A stretch of 64,000 nt of DNA from an uncultured Vampirovibrio sp. (GTDB lineage: Bacteria; Cyanobacteriota; Vampirovibrionia; Gastranaerophilales; Gastranaerophilaceae): the NCBI GenBank assembly GCA_910577395.1, contig CAJTLG010000001.1:1-64000 (forward strand), written 5' to 3'. A model generated the notes under the pieces. It saw only the letters and a list, made by a program, of their open reading frames with translations, searched no databases and was not told the DNA's origin. A program made the position numbers and the translations under genes. This document shows, in pieces, positions 42,060-51,671 of this stretch (positions are counted from its first letter, which is position 1; each line of letters starts with the position of its first letter).

Positions 42060-44144
42060 ATGAAGAATTTTTTATTGGAAGTTTTAGTGCAGGAAATGCC
42101 GTACAAGTTCATTGAAAATGGGCTTGAACAGCTAAAAAATGCATTTAAGGGTTTATTTAGTGATAACAATCTTAAGTTTGATGCAATAGAAGGGTATGCA
42201 ACCCCAAGAAGGCTTGCAATCCTTGTTAAAGGGGTTGAAGAAAGCCAGGAAGATACTGTTAAGGATATTAAGGGGCCGATTTTAAATGTTGCTGTTGATG
42301 AAAACGGCAAATACACTATGGCAGCACTTGGTTTTGCAAAGAAAAACGGTGTGGAAGAAAAAGACCTGTATTCAAAAGACGGGTATATCTATGCTAAGGT
42401 TCAAAAAAAAGGCAAATGCACCAAAAATATCCTTGAAGAAAATATTGAAAATATGATTTTAAAGCTCCAGGGTGCCCATTTTATGCGCTGGGGCAGTTTT
42501 GAAGAAAGGTTTACAAGACCGATAGAAAATATTGTCGCACTCTTCGGGGATGAAATCTTAAATCTTAAAGTTATTGATAAAAAAGCAACAAATAAAACAA
42601 AGGGCCACAGATTTTCTGCCGTTAAAGAGATTGAAATTAAAGACCCGCTTAATTATAAAGAAGATTTAAAACAGGCAAATGTTATTGTTGATGCAAATGA
42701 CAGAAAAGAAATAATTGTTAAATCCGCAAGCGAATTAGCAGCGAAAAACGGCCTGAAAATAGATTTTGAAAATTTGGATGATTTGTTGGATGAAATTGTT
42801 TATATAACGGAATATCCCGTACCTGTACTCTGTGAATTTAATGAAAAATATCTTGAAATTCCTGATATTGTAAGCACAACGGAAATGTCAAAACACCAGA
42901 GATATTTCCCGCTTTATGATAATGTTACAGGCAAATTGGCTAATAAATTTATTACCATGGCAAATTTTGTAGGGGATGATGAAGAATCCTTTAACAATAT
43001 AAAAGCCGGAAACCAAAGGGTGGTTAGTGCAAGGCTTGAAGACGGTGTATTTTTCTATAACGAAGATGTTAAAACACCGCTTGTATCAAGGGTTGAAAAC
43101 CTAAAAGGGATGACTTTCCAAAGAGATTTAGGAACACTTTTTGATAAAACACAGAGATTGGAAAAAATCTCGGAATACCTTTGTGAAGAATTGCATTTTT
43201 CACAGGAGCTTACAGCTGACACTTTAAGAGCTGCTAAGCTTTCAAAGGCGGATTTAAGCACTAAACTTGTGTTCGAATTTACTGAACTTCAAGGGTTTAT
43301 TGGCGAAAACTATGCTCTTAAATCAGGCGAAAAAGCAAATGTTGCAAATGCAATCAAGGAACACTATTTCCCCCTGAATGCAAACTCTAATCTACCGACA
43401 TCAGATGAAGGCAGAATTGTTTCAATAGCGGATAAAATTGATACTATTGCGGCAATATTCCTGTCTACCCAAATGGATAAAAAGAAAAAACGTCCAACTG
43501 GTTCAAATGACCCTCTTGGCGTAAGACGTGCCGCTATAGGTGTCTTAAGAATTATTATGGAATTTGGGTACAGGATTGATATAGAAAAACTTATAGATTA
43601 TACAATCAGGCTCATTGCAAATAATTTTAATCTGGAAGTGGAAATCACATTGAAATCCGAACTTATTGATTTTATTATAGACAGATTGTTTGTAATGCTT
43701 GAAAGTGATTATGATTTTGAAATTCTTGATGCTTTAAGGAAAACCTCCCCGCTTGCAAATCTTAAGGCCTTTAAACAGAAATGTGAAGATTTAAAGGCTG
43801 AAAAAAATACGGAAGTATTCAGAGAATTTGTTGAGCAGGCAAAAAGGGTTTCAAGGATAACCGAAGGGGCTGATAAAAAACTTCTTGAAAGAGAAATTGC
43901 ATCAGCTGATTTAAAATCTGCAGAAGAAAAAGTATTGCTTGAAGCATTAAATGCTATAAAAAATAATGATTTATCCTCCGTTAAAAATTTATATAGAATG
44001 ACATCCCTTATCGAATGTTTCTTCAAGACTGTTCTTGTAAATGATGAGAATGTTGAGGATAAAAACAACAGGCTTGGTCTTCTTTATAAGCTTAGACGTA
44101 AGTTTGAAGCATATGCTGATTTTACAAAGTTTAAAAAAGTTTAA
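42060..44144 (+). CDS. glyS: glycine-tRNA ligase beta subunit
   Basis: A 694-aa protein that follows the GlyS plan from its first residues: FLLEVLVQEMPYKFIENGL (the family starts LLxElxxEElP), EGYATPRRLAILVKGV, IKGPILNVAVDENG, GAHFMRWGSFEERFTRPI, TTEMSKHQRYFPLYD and the C-terminal DALR-like anticodon-binding region (VNDENVEDKNNRLGLLYKL). It works with the alpha subunit GlyQ, which is not adjacent, as the heterotetrameric bacterial enzyme. A glycosyltransferase follows 6 nt downstream and is probably on the same mRNA. Confidence 0.95.
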   Translation: MKNFLLEVLVQEMPYKFIENGLEQLKNAFKGLFSDNNLKFDAIEGYATPRRLAILVKGVEESQEDTVKDIKGPILNVAVDENGKYTMAALGFAKKNGVEEKDLYSKDGYIYAKVQKKGKCTKNILEENIENMILKLQGAHFMRWGSFEERFTRPIENIVALFGDEILNLKVIDKKATNKTKGHRFSAVKEIEIKDPLNYKEDLKQANVIVDANDRKEIIVKSASELAAKNGLKIDFENLDDLLDEIVYITEYPVPVLCEFNEKYLEIPDIVSTTEMSKHQRYFPLYDNVTGKLANKFITMANFVGDDEESFNNIKAGNQRVVSARLEDGVFFYNEDVKTPLVSRVENLKGMTFQRDLGTLFDKTQRLEKISEYLCEELHFSQELTADTLRAAKLSKADLSTKLVFEFTELQGFIGENYALKSGEKANVANAIKEHYFPLNANSNLPTSDEGRIVSIADKIDTIAAIFLSTQMDKKKKRPTGSNDPLGVRRAAIGVLRIIMEFGYRIDIEKLIDYTIRLIANNFNLEVEITLKSELIDFIIDRLFVMLESDYDFEILDALRKTSPLANLKAFKQKCEDLKAEKNTEVFREFVEQAKRVSRITEGADKKLLEREIASADLKSAEEKVLLEALNAIKNNDLSSVKNLYRMTSLIECFFKTVLVNDENVEDKNNRLGLLYKLRRKFEAYADFTKFKKV

Positions 44145-44150
44145 AATATT

Positions 44151-45332
44151 ATGAAAATCCTTCTTGTGACAGATTTATACCCGCTTTTTGAAGGTGAGGC
44201 CGGTATTCCTTTAACTATAAGGGATTTTGCACTTGGTTTTAAGACATTAGGACATGAAGTTTTTGTTTTTCGTCCTAATTTTATGTTTAACACCTTTTTA
44301 AGAAAGCGTGAAACATATAAAGGCGGAATTTACGAAAACGACGGTATAAAAATATACAATAAAAATTTTATTCTGCCCTTTAAAAAAGAAAGCGTATTAA
44401 AAGTTTATGAAAAATATATCCTGCCATTGGGCAAAATACCGGAAACGGTTAATATGGATAATTTTGATATAATCTTAGGACATATGCCTTCAGGTGTAAT
44501 GTGTGCCGATATTATTGCAAAAAAATATAACATACCGATGCTGCTTGCGGTGCATTCAAGTGACATTAAGGTTATGACCGATTTTAAATATGCAATGTTT
44601 AAAGAAAGAATGATAAGCGCCTACAGAAGGGCAAATTGTATACTTCCAAGGTCTTTTTGGCTGAAAGATAAAATAAGAAAAATTATTCCTGACCTCAAAA
44701 GGCCTGTTGAGATAATTTATTCAGGTGTTCCTTATCAATATACAAAGAAAAATGAAGATAAAATCTTAAACGGCAGTGGGCGCAAATTTAACCCTAAAAA
44801 AGCTAAAATTCTCACAGTTGCAAGCCTTATAAAAAGAAAAAATATTAAAACCCTTATTTTGGCCTATAGAAAGCTTAAGAAAAAACACAAAGGCATTACC
44901 CTTGAAATTATCGGGGACGGCAAGCTGAAACAGGATTTTGAAATTTTAAATATTAAATACGGGCTTAATATAAAAATGCCCGGGCACCTTGAGAAGGATA
45001 AGATTTTAGAAAAAATGCAGGAGGCAGATATTTTTGTTTTGCCTTCTAAAAATGAAACTTTTGGTATGGCTTATATGGAGGCTCTTGCATCTGGCATGGT
45101 GGTTTGTTGCAGCAAGAATTCCGGTATAGACGGCATTATAAATGACGGTGAAAACGGATATACTCTAAAACCAACCGCGAGGGGAGTGTATGATGCTTTA
45201 AATAAAATTCTTAATTTAAAGCCAAAACAGCTTCTTGAAATTTCAAAGAACGCACTTGTCACATCAAAAATGTTTTCTTATGAAAATTCTGTTAAAAATT
45301 ATTTGGAAAAAATGGAATTGTTTAAGCTATAA
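44151..45332 (+). CDS. GT4-family glycosyltransferase
   Basis: A 393-aa GT-B protein. The N-terminal half opens with KILLVTDLYPLFEGEAGIPL and has GHEVFVFRP. The C-terminal Rossmann half has ILTVASLIKRKNIKTLILAY, IIGDGKLKQDFE and the EX7E motif in NETFGMAYMEALASGMVV, typical of GT4 retaining enzymes. By family, it uses a nucleotide sugar to build cell-envelope lipids or polysaccharide; donor and acceptor cannot be read from the sequence. The gene follows glyS by 6 nt, an odd but common kind of pairing. Confidence 0.88.
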   Translation: MKILLVTDLYPLFEGEAGIPLTIRDFALGFKTLGHEVFVFRPNFMFNTFLRKRETYKGGIYENDGIKIYNKNFILPFKKESVLKVYEKYILPLGKIPETVNMDNFDIILGHMPSGVMCADIIAKKYNIPMLLAVHSSDIKVMTDFKYAMFKERMISAYRRANCILPRSFWLKDKIRKIIPDLKRPVEIIYSGVPYQYTKKNEDKILNGSGRKFNPKKAKILTVASLIKRKNIKTLILAYRKLKKKHKGITLEIIGDGKLKQDFEILNIKYGLNIKMPGHLEKDKILEKMQEADIFVLPSKNETFGMAYMEALASGMVVCCSKNSGIDGIINDGENGYTLKPTARGVYDALNKILNLKPKQLLEISKNALVTSKMFSYENSVKNYLEKMELFKL

Positions 45333-45353
45333 TAAACACAGATAAACTATAAT
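45328..45353 (+). promoter_or_regulatory. possible nusB-ftsY promoter (two TATAAT boxes)
   Basis: Two perfect TATAAT hexamers at 45328-45333 and 45348-45353 lie between the glycosyltransferase and nusB. Neither has a good -35 at 16-18 nt. A leader with AAGGA 9 nt before the ATG at 45377 follows. Confidence 0.4.
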
Positions 45354-45376
45354 ATTTTTAATAAGGAAAACCAAAA

Positions 45377-46030
45377 ATGCAGGCAAGACGCGCTTCACGT
45401 GAATTAGCACTTATAATATTTTCTCAAATTGGAAAAGAGATTGATAAATTTAACCCAAATGATTTTGAACAGATGATATTAGGTTCCGTACGCACGCTTA
45501 TTAGTAATTGTTCGGATGAAATTTCTATTGTAACATCAGAGCTTTCAAATGTGAGAGAATTTGTTGAAGATTTTGAAAACAACCACCCCGATAATCTTTC
45601 AAGGCCGATTGATGCAATTAATATCCCTGTTGAAATGCCCCTTACATCAAAAATGAAAGAAGATATTGATATCATTATGAATGTTGCCGAAAAATCCATG
45701 TCTGCCCTTGAGGTTGCCGAGCTAAGCGTGTTATCCGGGCAAAATGATGTAAAAAGATATGTGCAAAAGATAATTTCTGCCTATAAGGATAAAAAAAGTG
45801 ATATTGATAATGTAATTAAAGAATTAGCCTCCGGTTGGGATATAGATAGGCTCTTTAAAATTGATAAAGATATCTTAAGGATTGCTATAGCAGAGCTTTT
45901 GTTTGTAAAAGATGCACCTGTAAAGGTTATAATTGATGAGGCGCTTGAGCTTGCAAAAAAATATTCAACCGATGAATCTCCGTCTTTTATAAACGGAATT
46001 CTTGCAAAAGTGGTTGAGGCTTATGTTTAG
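45377..46030 (+). CDS. nusB: transcription antitermination factor NusB, long form
   Basis: A 217-aa protein; most NusB are 130-150, and cyanobacterial ones are about 200 or more. The start MQARRASRELALIIFSQI is the NusB opening (R..AR..ALQ.L), and the C-terminus carries the conserved core: LFKIDKDILRIAIAELLF, VKVIIDEALELAKKYSTDES and FINGILAKV. The extra residues form a mid-protein insertion (about 55-110). By family, it acts with NusE at boxA in rRNA antitermination. ftsY overlaps by 8 nt. Confidence 0.93.
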   Translation: MQARRASRELALIIFSQIGKEIDKFNPNDFEQMILGSVRTLISNCSDEISIVTSELSNVREFVEDFENNHPDNLSRPIDAINIPVEMPLTSKMKEDIDIIMNVAEKSMSALEVAELSVLSGQNDVKRYVQKIISAYKDKKSDIDNVIKELASGWDIDRLFKIDKDILRIAIAELLFVKDAPVKVIIDEALELAKKYSTDESPSFINGILAKVVEAYV

Positions 46031-46916
46031 CGGCTTTAAAGATTTAAAAAATGCCCTTTCAAAAACATCATCCGCCCTTGTAAAAAATGTGCTTGATATG
46101 GTATCGGGGGATACTATTGATGAGTTTGAACTGGATGATATTGAAGCTGTTCTTATAAAGGCGGATTTAGGGGTGGAGCTTGCATCGGAAATAATATCAA
46201 AAATAAAAGAAAAAAGAGTTAAAGTTTCCGAATTGAGAGATTTTTTAAAACGGGAATTTACTGAAATATTGGCCATTGCGGGTTCCGATAAGCTTTTTTT
46301 TGAAAATGACAGGCTGAATATTTATTTTGTATGCGGAGTTAACGGTGCTGGGAAAACCACACTGATAGGGCGTCTTGCGCATAAATTTAAAAAAGAAGGC
46401 AAAAAAGTGCTGCTTGCAGCCGGGGATACATTCAGGGCAGCCGCCGAAGAGCAGCTTGATATCTGGGCAAAAAGGGCGGACGTTGATATCGTAAGGCGTG
46501 ATAGGGCGGACAGTGCAAGTGTTGTATATGAAGCCCTTAAAAAAGCACAAACTGAAAATTATAATGTTCTTATAATTGATACGGCAGGCAGGCTTCAAAA
46601 TAAATTCAATCTTATTGATGAGCTTAAAAAAGTGAAAAGTGTAATTTCAAAAAATGCACCTGAGGCTGTTGTAGAAAATATCCTTGTTTTGGATGCGAAT
46701 TTAGGGCAAAACGGCCTGAGCCAGGCAAAAGTATTTGGAGAGGCTGTTGATATTACATCTGTTGCGCTTACCAAATTGGACGGTTCTGCTAAAGGCGGGA
46801 TAGTCCTTGCTGTTGCACATGATTATAAACTTCCGACAAAACTAATAGGTATCGGCGAAAAAATAGATGACCTTAAAGATTTTGACTCTAAAGATTTTAT
46901 CGAGGCACTGTTTTAG
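46023..46916 (+). CDS. ftsY: signal recognition particle receptor FtsY
   Basis: A 297-aa SRP GTPase starting at the ATG at 46023 (MFSGFKDLKNALSKTSS); the longer frame from 46002 is not needed. The N domain is followed by the G domain with G1 GVNGAGKTTLIGRLAH, DTFRAAAEEQLDIW, G3 DTAGRLQNK and G4 TKLDGSAKGG; the C-terminal GEKIDDLKDFDS is the closing family motif. There is no long acidic A domain, so membrane attachment would rely on the N-terminal helix. By family, it docks ribosome-SRP complexes to the translocon. Confidence 0.96.
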   Translation: MFSGFKDLKNALSKTSSALVKNVLDMVSGDTIDEFELDDIEAVLIKADLGVELASEIISKIKEKRVKVSELRDFLKREFTEILAIAGSDKLFFENDRLNIYFVCGVNGAGKTTLIGRLAHKFKKEGKKVLLAAGDTFRAAAEEQLDIWAKRADVDIVRRDRADSASVVYEALKKAQTENYNVLIIDTAGRLQNKFNLIDELKKVKSVISKNAPEAVVENILVLDANLGQNGLSQAKVFGEAVDITSVALTKLDGSAKGGIVLAVAHDYKLPTKLIGIGEKIDDLKDFDSKDFIEALF

Positions 46917-46951
46917 GGTTATTTTGTTCAGTATGGCACAAGGTTTGTTTT

Positions 46952-48553
46952 TTAAGAACCTAAAAGCTCTTTTGCAAATGTTAAAGAATTATCGTTTATA
47001 TCACCAAGTGCCATTCTTGCAAGAGCATCCGGTTTTTCTGATTCTTCAAGTTTTCTGACAGTGACTTTTGTGCCCTCATGTTGGGATTTTGTAACAAGAT
47101 AAAAACTGTCTGCGCGGGATGCAATAATTGGTTGGTGGGTGATTGCAAATACCTGTGCGTTTTTACTTAATTTCGTAATAGCATCGCCAACGGCAACGGA
47201 TGTTTTTCCTGAAATCCCCGTATCAATTTCATCAAATATAATGGTTGAAACCTTATCAACATTACAAAATACGGATTTTATCCCAAGCATCACCCTTGAA
47301 ATTTCCCCGCCGGAGGCAGTTTTTGCTAAAGGTGTTAATTCCTTTGAAATATTTGTGGTAATTAAAAATTCTACCTTGTCTTTCCCGTTTTGGTTAAAAT
47401 TTTCCCCTGTTTCTACTGCTATTGAAAATTTTGCATATTCCATATTAAGCTGTTTAAGCTCTTTTTCAATAAGGGCAGAAAGCTTAAGTGCATTTTCTTT
47501 TCTTTTGGCGGTCATATTTTCTGATAATTCGGTTATGGTCTTAAAAAGCTCATCTTTTTTAATTTTGAGGTCTTCATAGGAAAGTGCCCCGCCCTGCAAG
47601 GTATCAAGTTCCTTTTTTAATTTTTCGTATGTTTCAAATATATTGCCGTATTTTCTCTTTAATTTTTGAATGAGCTCAAGCCTTTCATTTATCTCGTCAA
47701 GCCTTTGAGGGTTGTTTTCAAGGCTTTCAGAATAATTTCTGAGTATATTTGAAATATCTTTTAAATTTTCAAGAGCATCTATAAAGCTGCTTTCCGTTTC
47801 ACTAAGGGTGTTATCGTATTGGCTGGCCTTTGAAATATTGTATTTAATTTTGCCAAGGGCATCTATAATTGACCCCTCATCACTATTTAGTGCATAATAA
47901 GCGCCGTATGTAAGTTCTTTTAAATCTTCAAGGTTTGATAAAATATCAAGTTCTTTGTTTAAGTCTTCTTCCTCGTTTTCCTGTATTTCAGCGCGTTCAA
48001 TTTCATCAATCTGAAACTTTAGAAATTCAATTTTTTCAATATTTTTTTCTTCGTTTGCCTGGAGTTCATCAAGGTTTTTAACAACATTTTTATATTCGGC
48101 ATAATCTTTTTTAAATTTATAAAGTGTTTTTTTAAAATCTCTGTCGGTATTTTCAATATAAGAATCCAACAGCCCTATATGGTGTTTTGGTTGGATATAA
48201 GTATAGGTTTGGTGTTGGGAATGGATGTCAACAAGTTTTTCTCTTATTTCATTAATGGTTTCAAGTGTTACCATTGCTCCGTTAAACCTTGGCTTTGTGC
48301 CTGTTTTGGATATTTCCCTTGATATAACGGTTTCTTCTCCGTTATTTTCAAATGTAAGCTCAATAAGTGCATTTTTTTCAGGGTTATTTAACACATCCTT
48401 ATTTGTTTTGGCGCCAAGGGCAATATCAATCGCTTTAAATATAATGCTTTTTCCGGCACCGGTTTCACCTAAAAATACGTTAAAACCGTTGTCAAATTGA
48501 AGTTTTAATTCATCAATCAATATAAAATTTTTGATTAAAATTTCTTTTAACAT
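46952..48553 (-). CDS. recN: DNA repair protein RecN
   Basis: A 533-aa SMC-like ATPase. Walker A is GETGAGKSIIF (about 30-40), followed by a long coiled coil (about 150-370). The C-terminal ATPase half has TASGGEISRVMLGIKSV (signature), FDEIDTGISGKTSVAVG (Walker B and D loop) and AITHQPIIASRADSFY. By family, it holds broken DNA ends together and assists RecA. Its start overlaps nadK by 7 nt, a gene order also seen in many other bacteria. Confidence 0.95.
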   Translation of the reverse strand: MLKEILIKNFILIDELKLQFDNGFNVFLGETGAGKSIIFKAIDIALGAKTNKDVLNNPEKNALIELTFENNGEETVISREISKTGTKPRFNGAMVTLETINEIREKLVDIHSQHQTYTYIQPKHHIGLLDSYIENTDRDFKKTLYKFKKDYAEYKNVVKNLDELQANEEKNIEKIEFLKFQIDEIERAEIQENEEEDLNKELDILSNLEDLKELTYGAYYALNSDEGSIIDALGKIKYNISKASQYDNTLSETESSFIDALENLKDISNILRNYSESLENNPQRLDEINERLELIQKLKRKYGNIFETYEKLKKELDTLQGGALSYEDLKIKKDELFKTITELSENMTAKRKENALKLSALIEKELKQLNMEYAKFSIAVETGENFNQNGKDKVEFLITTNISKELTPLAKTASGGEISRVMLGIKSVFCNVDKVSTIIFDEIDTGISGKTSVAVGDAITKLSKNAQVFAITHQPIIASRADSFYLVTKSQHEGTKVTVRKLEESEKPDALARMALGDINDNSLTFAKELLGS

Positions 48554-49368
48554 TTGCTTGGTGCTTTTCCCCAGTGAAGTTTTTGTCTTAAAACCCTGTA
48601 AAAATCACTTTTATCCTTATTTAGTAATAAAAGTTTAGCGCAGTTTTTATATTTTTCTATTCTAACTTCCGCATTAAGAGGTTTTGTGTCTTGTCCGTCT
48701 GCTGTTACCTGGTACCCTGTGTTTTCACACATTGTAACTGTTATTGATGCATTAGAATTTACAATAACGGGTCTTGCATTCAGTGTATGCGGGCAAATGG
48801 GCACAATTATGAAACAATCTATATCGGGCGAAATAACGGGGCCGCCCGCTGAAAGTGCATAGGCGGTAGAGCCTGTCGGAGTTGATATTATAAGGCCGTC
48901 TGCCATATAACTGCAAATTGGCTTATCGTCTATAAATAAATTTAAAACAGAAGTTCTTGCGTTTAGCTCTTTTCTTATTACCATATCATTGAGTGCAATA
49001 TTGCCGGCGTTAGATTTTAGCATTAATCTTTCTTCAATTCTGAAGTCTTTTGCTTTAATTTTATCAGTTACATATTTTAATTCATCAGGAAGCGCTTGTG
49101 AAAGGTAGCCTAACCTGCCCATATTGAAACCGAAAACAGGTACATCAAGATTACCATAGTGTCTTGCGCACTTTAAAAGTGTACCGTCCCCGCCTATAGC
49201 TATTGCAAAAGTTACGGATGTTGGCATATTATCTATATCGTATATGTTTACAGACTTATTTGTAAGTCCTGTTTCAAAAAATGCCCGCGAAACACTAAGG
49301 GCAAAATCTTTGCTGCCCGAAATATCCTGATTATAAACAATAACTGTATTTTCCAGGTTTAAACCCAA
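48547..49368 (-). CDS. nadK: NAD kinase
   Basis: A 273-aa protein. The GGDG motif (AIGGDGTLLKCARHYG) and NMGRLGYLSQ are the nucleotide-binding signatures, with SYMADGLIISTPTGSTAYA and GGPVISPDIDCFIIVPICPH marking the NAD kinase core. By family, it phosphorylates NAD to NADP. The start is TTG, with AAGGA 8 nt upstream. It precedes recN in an overlapping two-gene unit. Confidence 0.94.
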   Translation of the reverse strand: MGLNLENTVIVYNQDISGSKDFALSVSRAFFETGLTNKSVNIYDIDNMPTSVTFAIAIGGDGTLLKCARHYGNLDVPVFGFNMGRLGYLSQALPDELKYVTDKIKAKDFRIEERLMLKSNAGNIALNDMVIRKELNARTSVLNLFIDDKPICSYMADGLIISTPTGSTAYALSAGGPVISPDIDCFIIVPICPHTLNARPVIVNSNASITVTMCENTGYQVTADGQDTKPLNAEVRIEKYKNCAKLLLLNKDKSDFYRVLRQKLHWGKAPSKC

Positions 49369-49398
49369 AAGTATATTCCTTTTTTGCCTGTATTGTGA

Positions 49399-49899
49399 TT
49401 ATCTGTAGTTTACAAACTGCAACGAGATGTTAAATACATCTTCCTTTTCTTTTAAAAGTTTTATAACCTCTTGCAGGTCATCCCTACTTTTTCCGGAAAC
49501 ACGCACCTGTTCGCCCTGAATAGAAGCTTGAACTTTTAATTTTGTATCTTTAATTGTTGATGTAATCTTTTTTGCAAGCTCCTGAGTTAAACCTTTTTTA
49601 AGTTCAAAAACTTGTCTAATGTTGCCTCCAAGGGCATTTTCCGCAGGTTTAGGGTCAAGAATTTTGATGCTTAAATTTCTTTTAATCATTTTCCCTTGTA
49701 AAATATCCACGATGTTTTTAAGTTTCATATCATCGTTTGTAGTGATTGTGATTGCTTTATCGGCATCAAGTTCAACTGTTGAATTTGAATCTTTAAGGTC
49801 AAAACGTGATAATATATCTTTTCTTGTTTGTTCTACCGCATTTACAAGTTCCTGTTTGTCAAATTCGGAAACTACATCAAAACTGCAATCTTTCGCCAT
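49399..49899 (-). CDS. yajQ: YajQ-family nucleotide-binding protein
   Basis: A 166-aa protein matching YajQ throughout: FDVVSEFDKQELVNAVEQ, SRFDLKDSNSTVEL, AKKITSTIKDTKLKVQASIQ and SKSRDDLQEVIKLLKE-like end. In Xanthomonas a homologue binds cyclic di-GMP and acts in transcription; here the ligand is inferred. It lies 30 nt upstream of nadK in the same direction, and its start has GGGGAG. Confidence 0.93.
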   Translation of the reverse strand: MAKDCSFDVVSEFDKQELVNAVEQTRKDILSRFDLKDSNSTVELDADKAITITTNDDMKLKNIVDILQGKMIKRNLSIKILDPKPAENALGGNIRQVFELKKGLTQELAKKITSTIKDTKLKVQASIQGEQVRVSGKSRDDLQEVIKLLKEKEDVFNISLQFVNYR

Positions 49900-49927
49900 T
49901 TTCTCTCCCCTAAATTAAATAAATTAT

Positions 49928-49957
49928 TTTAAAAAAGGGGATAATTAAACCCCCTTT
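49928..49957 (-). terminator. rho-independent terminator of rpsU
   Basis: On the minus strand AAAGGGG, a 10-nt loop and CCCCTTT are followed by TTTAAAA. It lies between the rpsU stop and the yajQ start, so rpsU is mostly a separate transcript. Confidence 0.75.
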
Positions 49958-49966
49958 AATATCTTA

Positions 49967-50140
49967 TTAAACACGTCTTTTTCTTGCTGCTTCAGATTTT
50001 CTTTTTCTTTTTACAGACGGTTTTTCATATCTTTCTCTACGTTTGATTTCAGATAAAATACCTGCTTTTTGGATTTTTTTCTTAAATCTTTTAAGAGCAC
50101 TTTCGATATTTTCATTTTCTCTTACGCGTACTTCTGGCAA
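49967..50140 (-). CDS. rpsU: 30S ribosomal protein S21
   Basis: A 57-aa, strongly basic protein read directly from the reverse strand. It begins [20 protein letters not shown] after the initiator, then [15 protein letters not shown] and ends in [13 protein letters not shown], the S21 pattern. By family, it sits on the 30S platform near the Shine-Dalgarno helix and helps initiation. The start codon is TTG at 50140, 9 nt after a perfect AGGAGG. It is followed by its own terminator. Confidence 0.93.
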   Translation of the reverse strand: MPEVRVRENENIESALKRFKKKIQKAGILSEIKRRERYEKPSVKRKRKSEAARKRRV

Positions 50141-50234
50141 TGTTTTTCACCTCCTTTACGGGTGTAAATTGTACTGTTTGCCAATAATATAACAGGAACG
50201 CATTATAAAGTCAATGTTTTGGATGTATCGCATC

Positions 50235-51641
50235 TTAAAACTTGTGTGTCACAAGGGCAAATATGTCATTGAATATTACATATACCATAAGCAGTATTAA
50301 AAGCAGGAAGAAAAATCTTCCGATACCTTCCGTTATCTTTTCATCAAGTTCCCTGCCAAGCAGTTTTTCTAAACCAAGAAACATTAAATGGCCTCCGTCA
50401 AGTGCAGGTATTGGCAGTAAATTAATTATAGCTAAGTCAATACTTATTATTGCTGTAAGCAAAAGCCCGTTTAGCATACCGTATGTTTCAATAATATCCG
50501 AACCTACTTTTGTAATTACAACAATGCCGTGCATTTCAGACATCGGGATTTTGCCGCTTACAAGCTGCCAAAGCCCAAATGCCATTAGTTTTGTATTTGT
50601 CCAAAGGTAATTTAATGAGCAGGTAAATATTTTGCCGGGCGTATCTGTTGTTGTAAAGTTTTCTTTTGATTCAAGCTTTATTCCGATAACGCCGCTTTTA
50701 TCAGTGTAAATATTGTCTAAAACAATTTCCTTACCGTTACGCTCTAAAACAATTGTCATTGGTTTATAGCTATCTGCAAGTGCTTTTGCAATATTTTCAG
50801 GTTCTATATCTGTTTCAAGAGTGTATTCTTGTTTATTTTCAATTTTATCCCTTAAATCAATTTCTTCTTTTGAAAGTTCAATTTCTGAAGTTTTATATTT
50901 TTCAAGTCCCATAGCAGTGCTTTCTGAAATATTTAATGGTTTTTCGGCTGTCAGAGCCGGCAGTTTTAATCTTGTTCCGGCCGGCAATATATTTTCAAAA
51001 TCAATGTCAGGGTTTAATGTTTTTAAATCATCAAGTTTTTTGGTGATAATTTCACTGTCTGCTAACCCGTCAAAATATTTGCTTTTTTGTACAACAAATA
51101 TAAATTTATAGGCGCTTGTTGCCTTAATTCCGTTTATACTTACAATTTTATCGCCGCTTTTAGCATCTGAATGTACAATATTTGATGTGTTGTCTTTTGA
51201 TACTATTTCTTTAATAAAAATATCAGATGTTCCGGCAGGGAGCTTATGGTACCAGGCTGCTGCAAACATTGTTAAAAATATTGCAAAAATAATATTCATA
51301 AAAACGCCGGCAGAAACTATAACAGCCTTTTGCCAGGGTTTTTTGTTTCTAAATCTTTCAGGCGAATCAGCAGGCAGGATATCTTCTTTTTTTATATCAT
51401 TGTCTTCTTTATCATTCTCTTTTTCTTCATCATCCGGGAAAGATACATATCCGCCAAGCAGAAATGCATGCACTAGTATTTCAGTTTCACCCCATTTTGT
51501 TTTAAAAAGAGTGGGGCCAATCGGCAGCCCGAAACCGAATTTTGAAACTCGTACTCCAAATATTCTTGCTGCAGCAAAATGTCCAAGTTCGTGTACTAAA
51601 ATCAGCAAGCTTATTAAAAATAGCATTATTATAGTATTCAT
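50235..51641 (-). CDS. rseP: site-2 protease RseP (M50 family)
   Basis: A 468-aa intramembrane metalloprotease. The zinc motif HELGH lies in the first helix (His17, Glu18, His21), and the third ligand Asp in the C-terminal NLLPIPALDGGHLMFLG. Between them is a membrane helix after PWQKAVIVSAGVFMNIIFAI and a PDZ-like domain with GDKIVSINGIKATSA. An acidic insertion (EENKEDNDIKKED-like, about 70-90) and a further lysine/glutamate-rich segment in the PDZ region make it longer than many. By family, it cleaves membrane-bound anti-sigma factors. The two CtpA proteases could feed the same kind of cascade. Confidence 0.93.
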   Translation of the reverse strand: MNTIIMLFLISLLILVHELGHFAAARIFGVRVSKFGFGLPIGPTLFKTKWGETEILVHAFLLGGYVSFPDDEEKENDKEDNDIKKEDILPADSPERFRNKKPWQKAVIVSAGVFMNIIFAIFLTMFAAAWYHKLPAGTSDIFIKEIVSKDNTSNIVHSDAKSGDKIVSINGIKATSAYKFIFVVQKSKYFDGLADSEIITKKLDDLKTLNPDIDFENILPAGTRLKLPALTAEKPLNISESTAMGLEKYKTSEIELSKEEIDLRDKIENKQEYTLETDIEPENIAKALADSYKPMTIVLERNGKEIVLDNIYTDKSGVIGIKLESKENFTTTDTPGKIFTCSLNYLWTNTKLMAFGLWQLVSGKIPMSEMHGIVVITKVGSDIIETYGMLNGLLLTAIISIDLAIINLLPIPALDGGHLMFLGLEKLLGRELDEKITEGIGRFFFLLLILLMVYVIFNDIFALVTHKF

Positions 51642-51671
51642 ATGTTCTCTTCTCTTGTTTTATGTGTAAGA

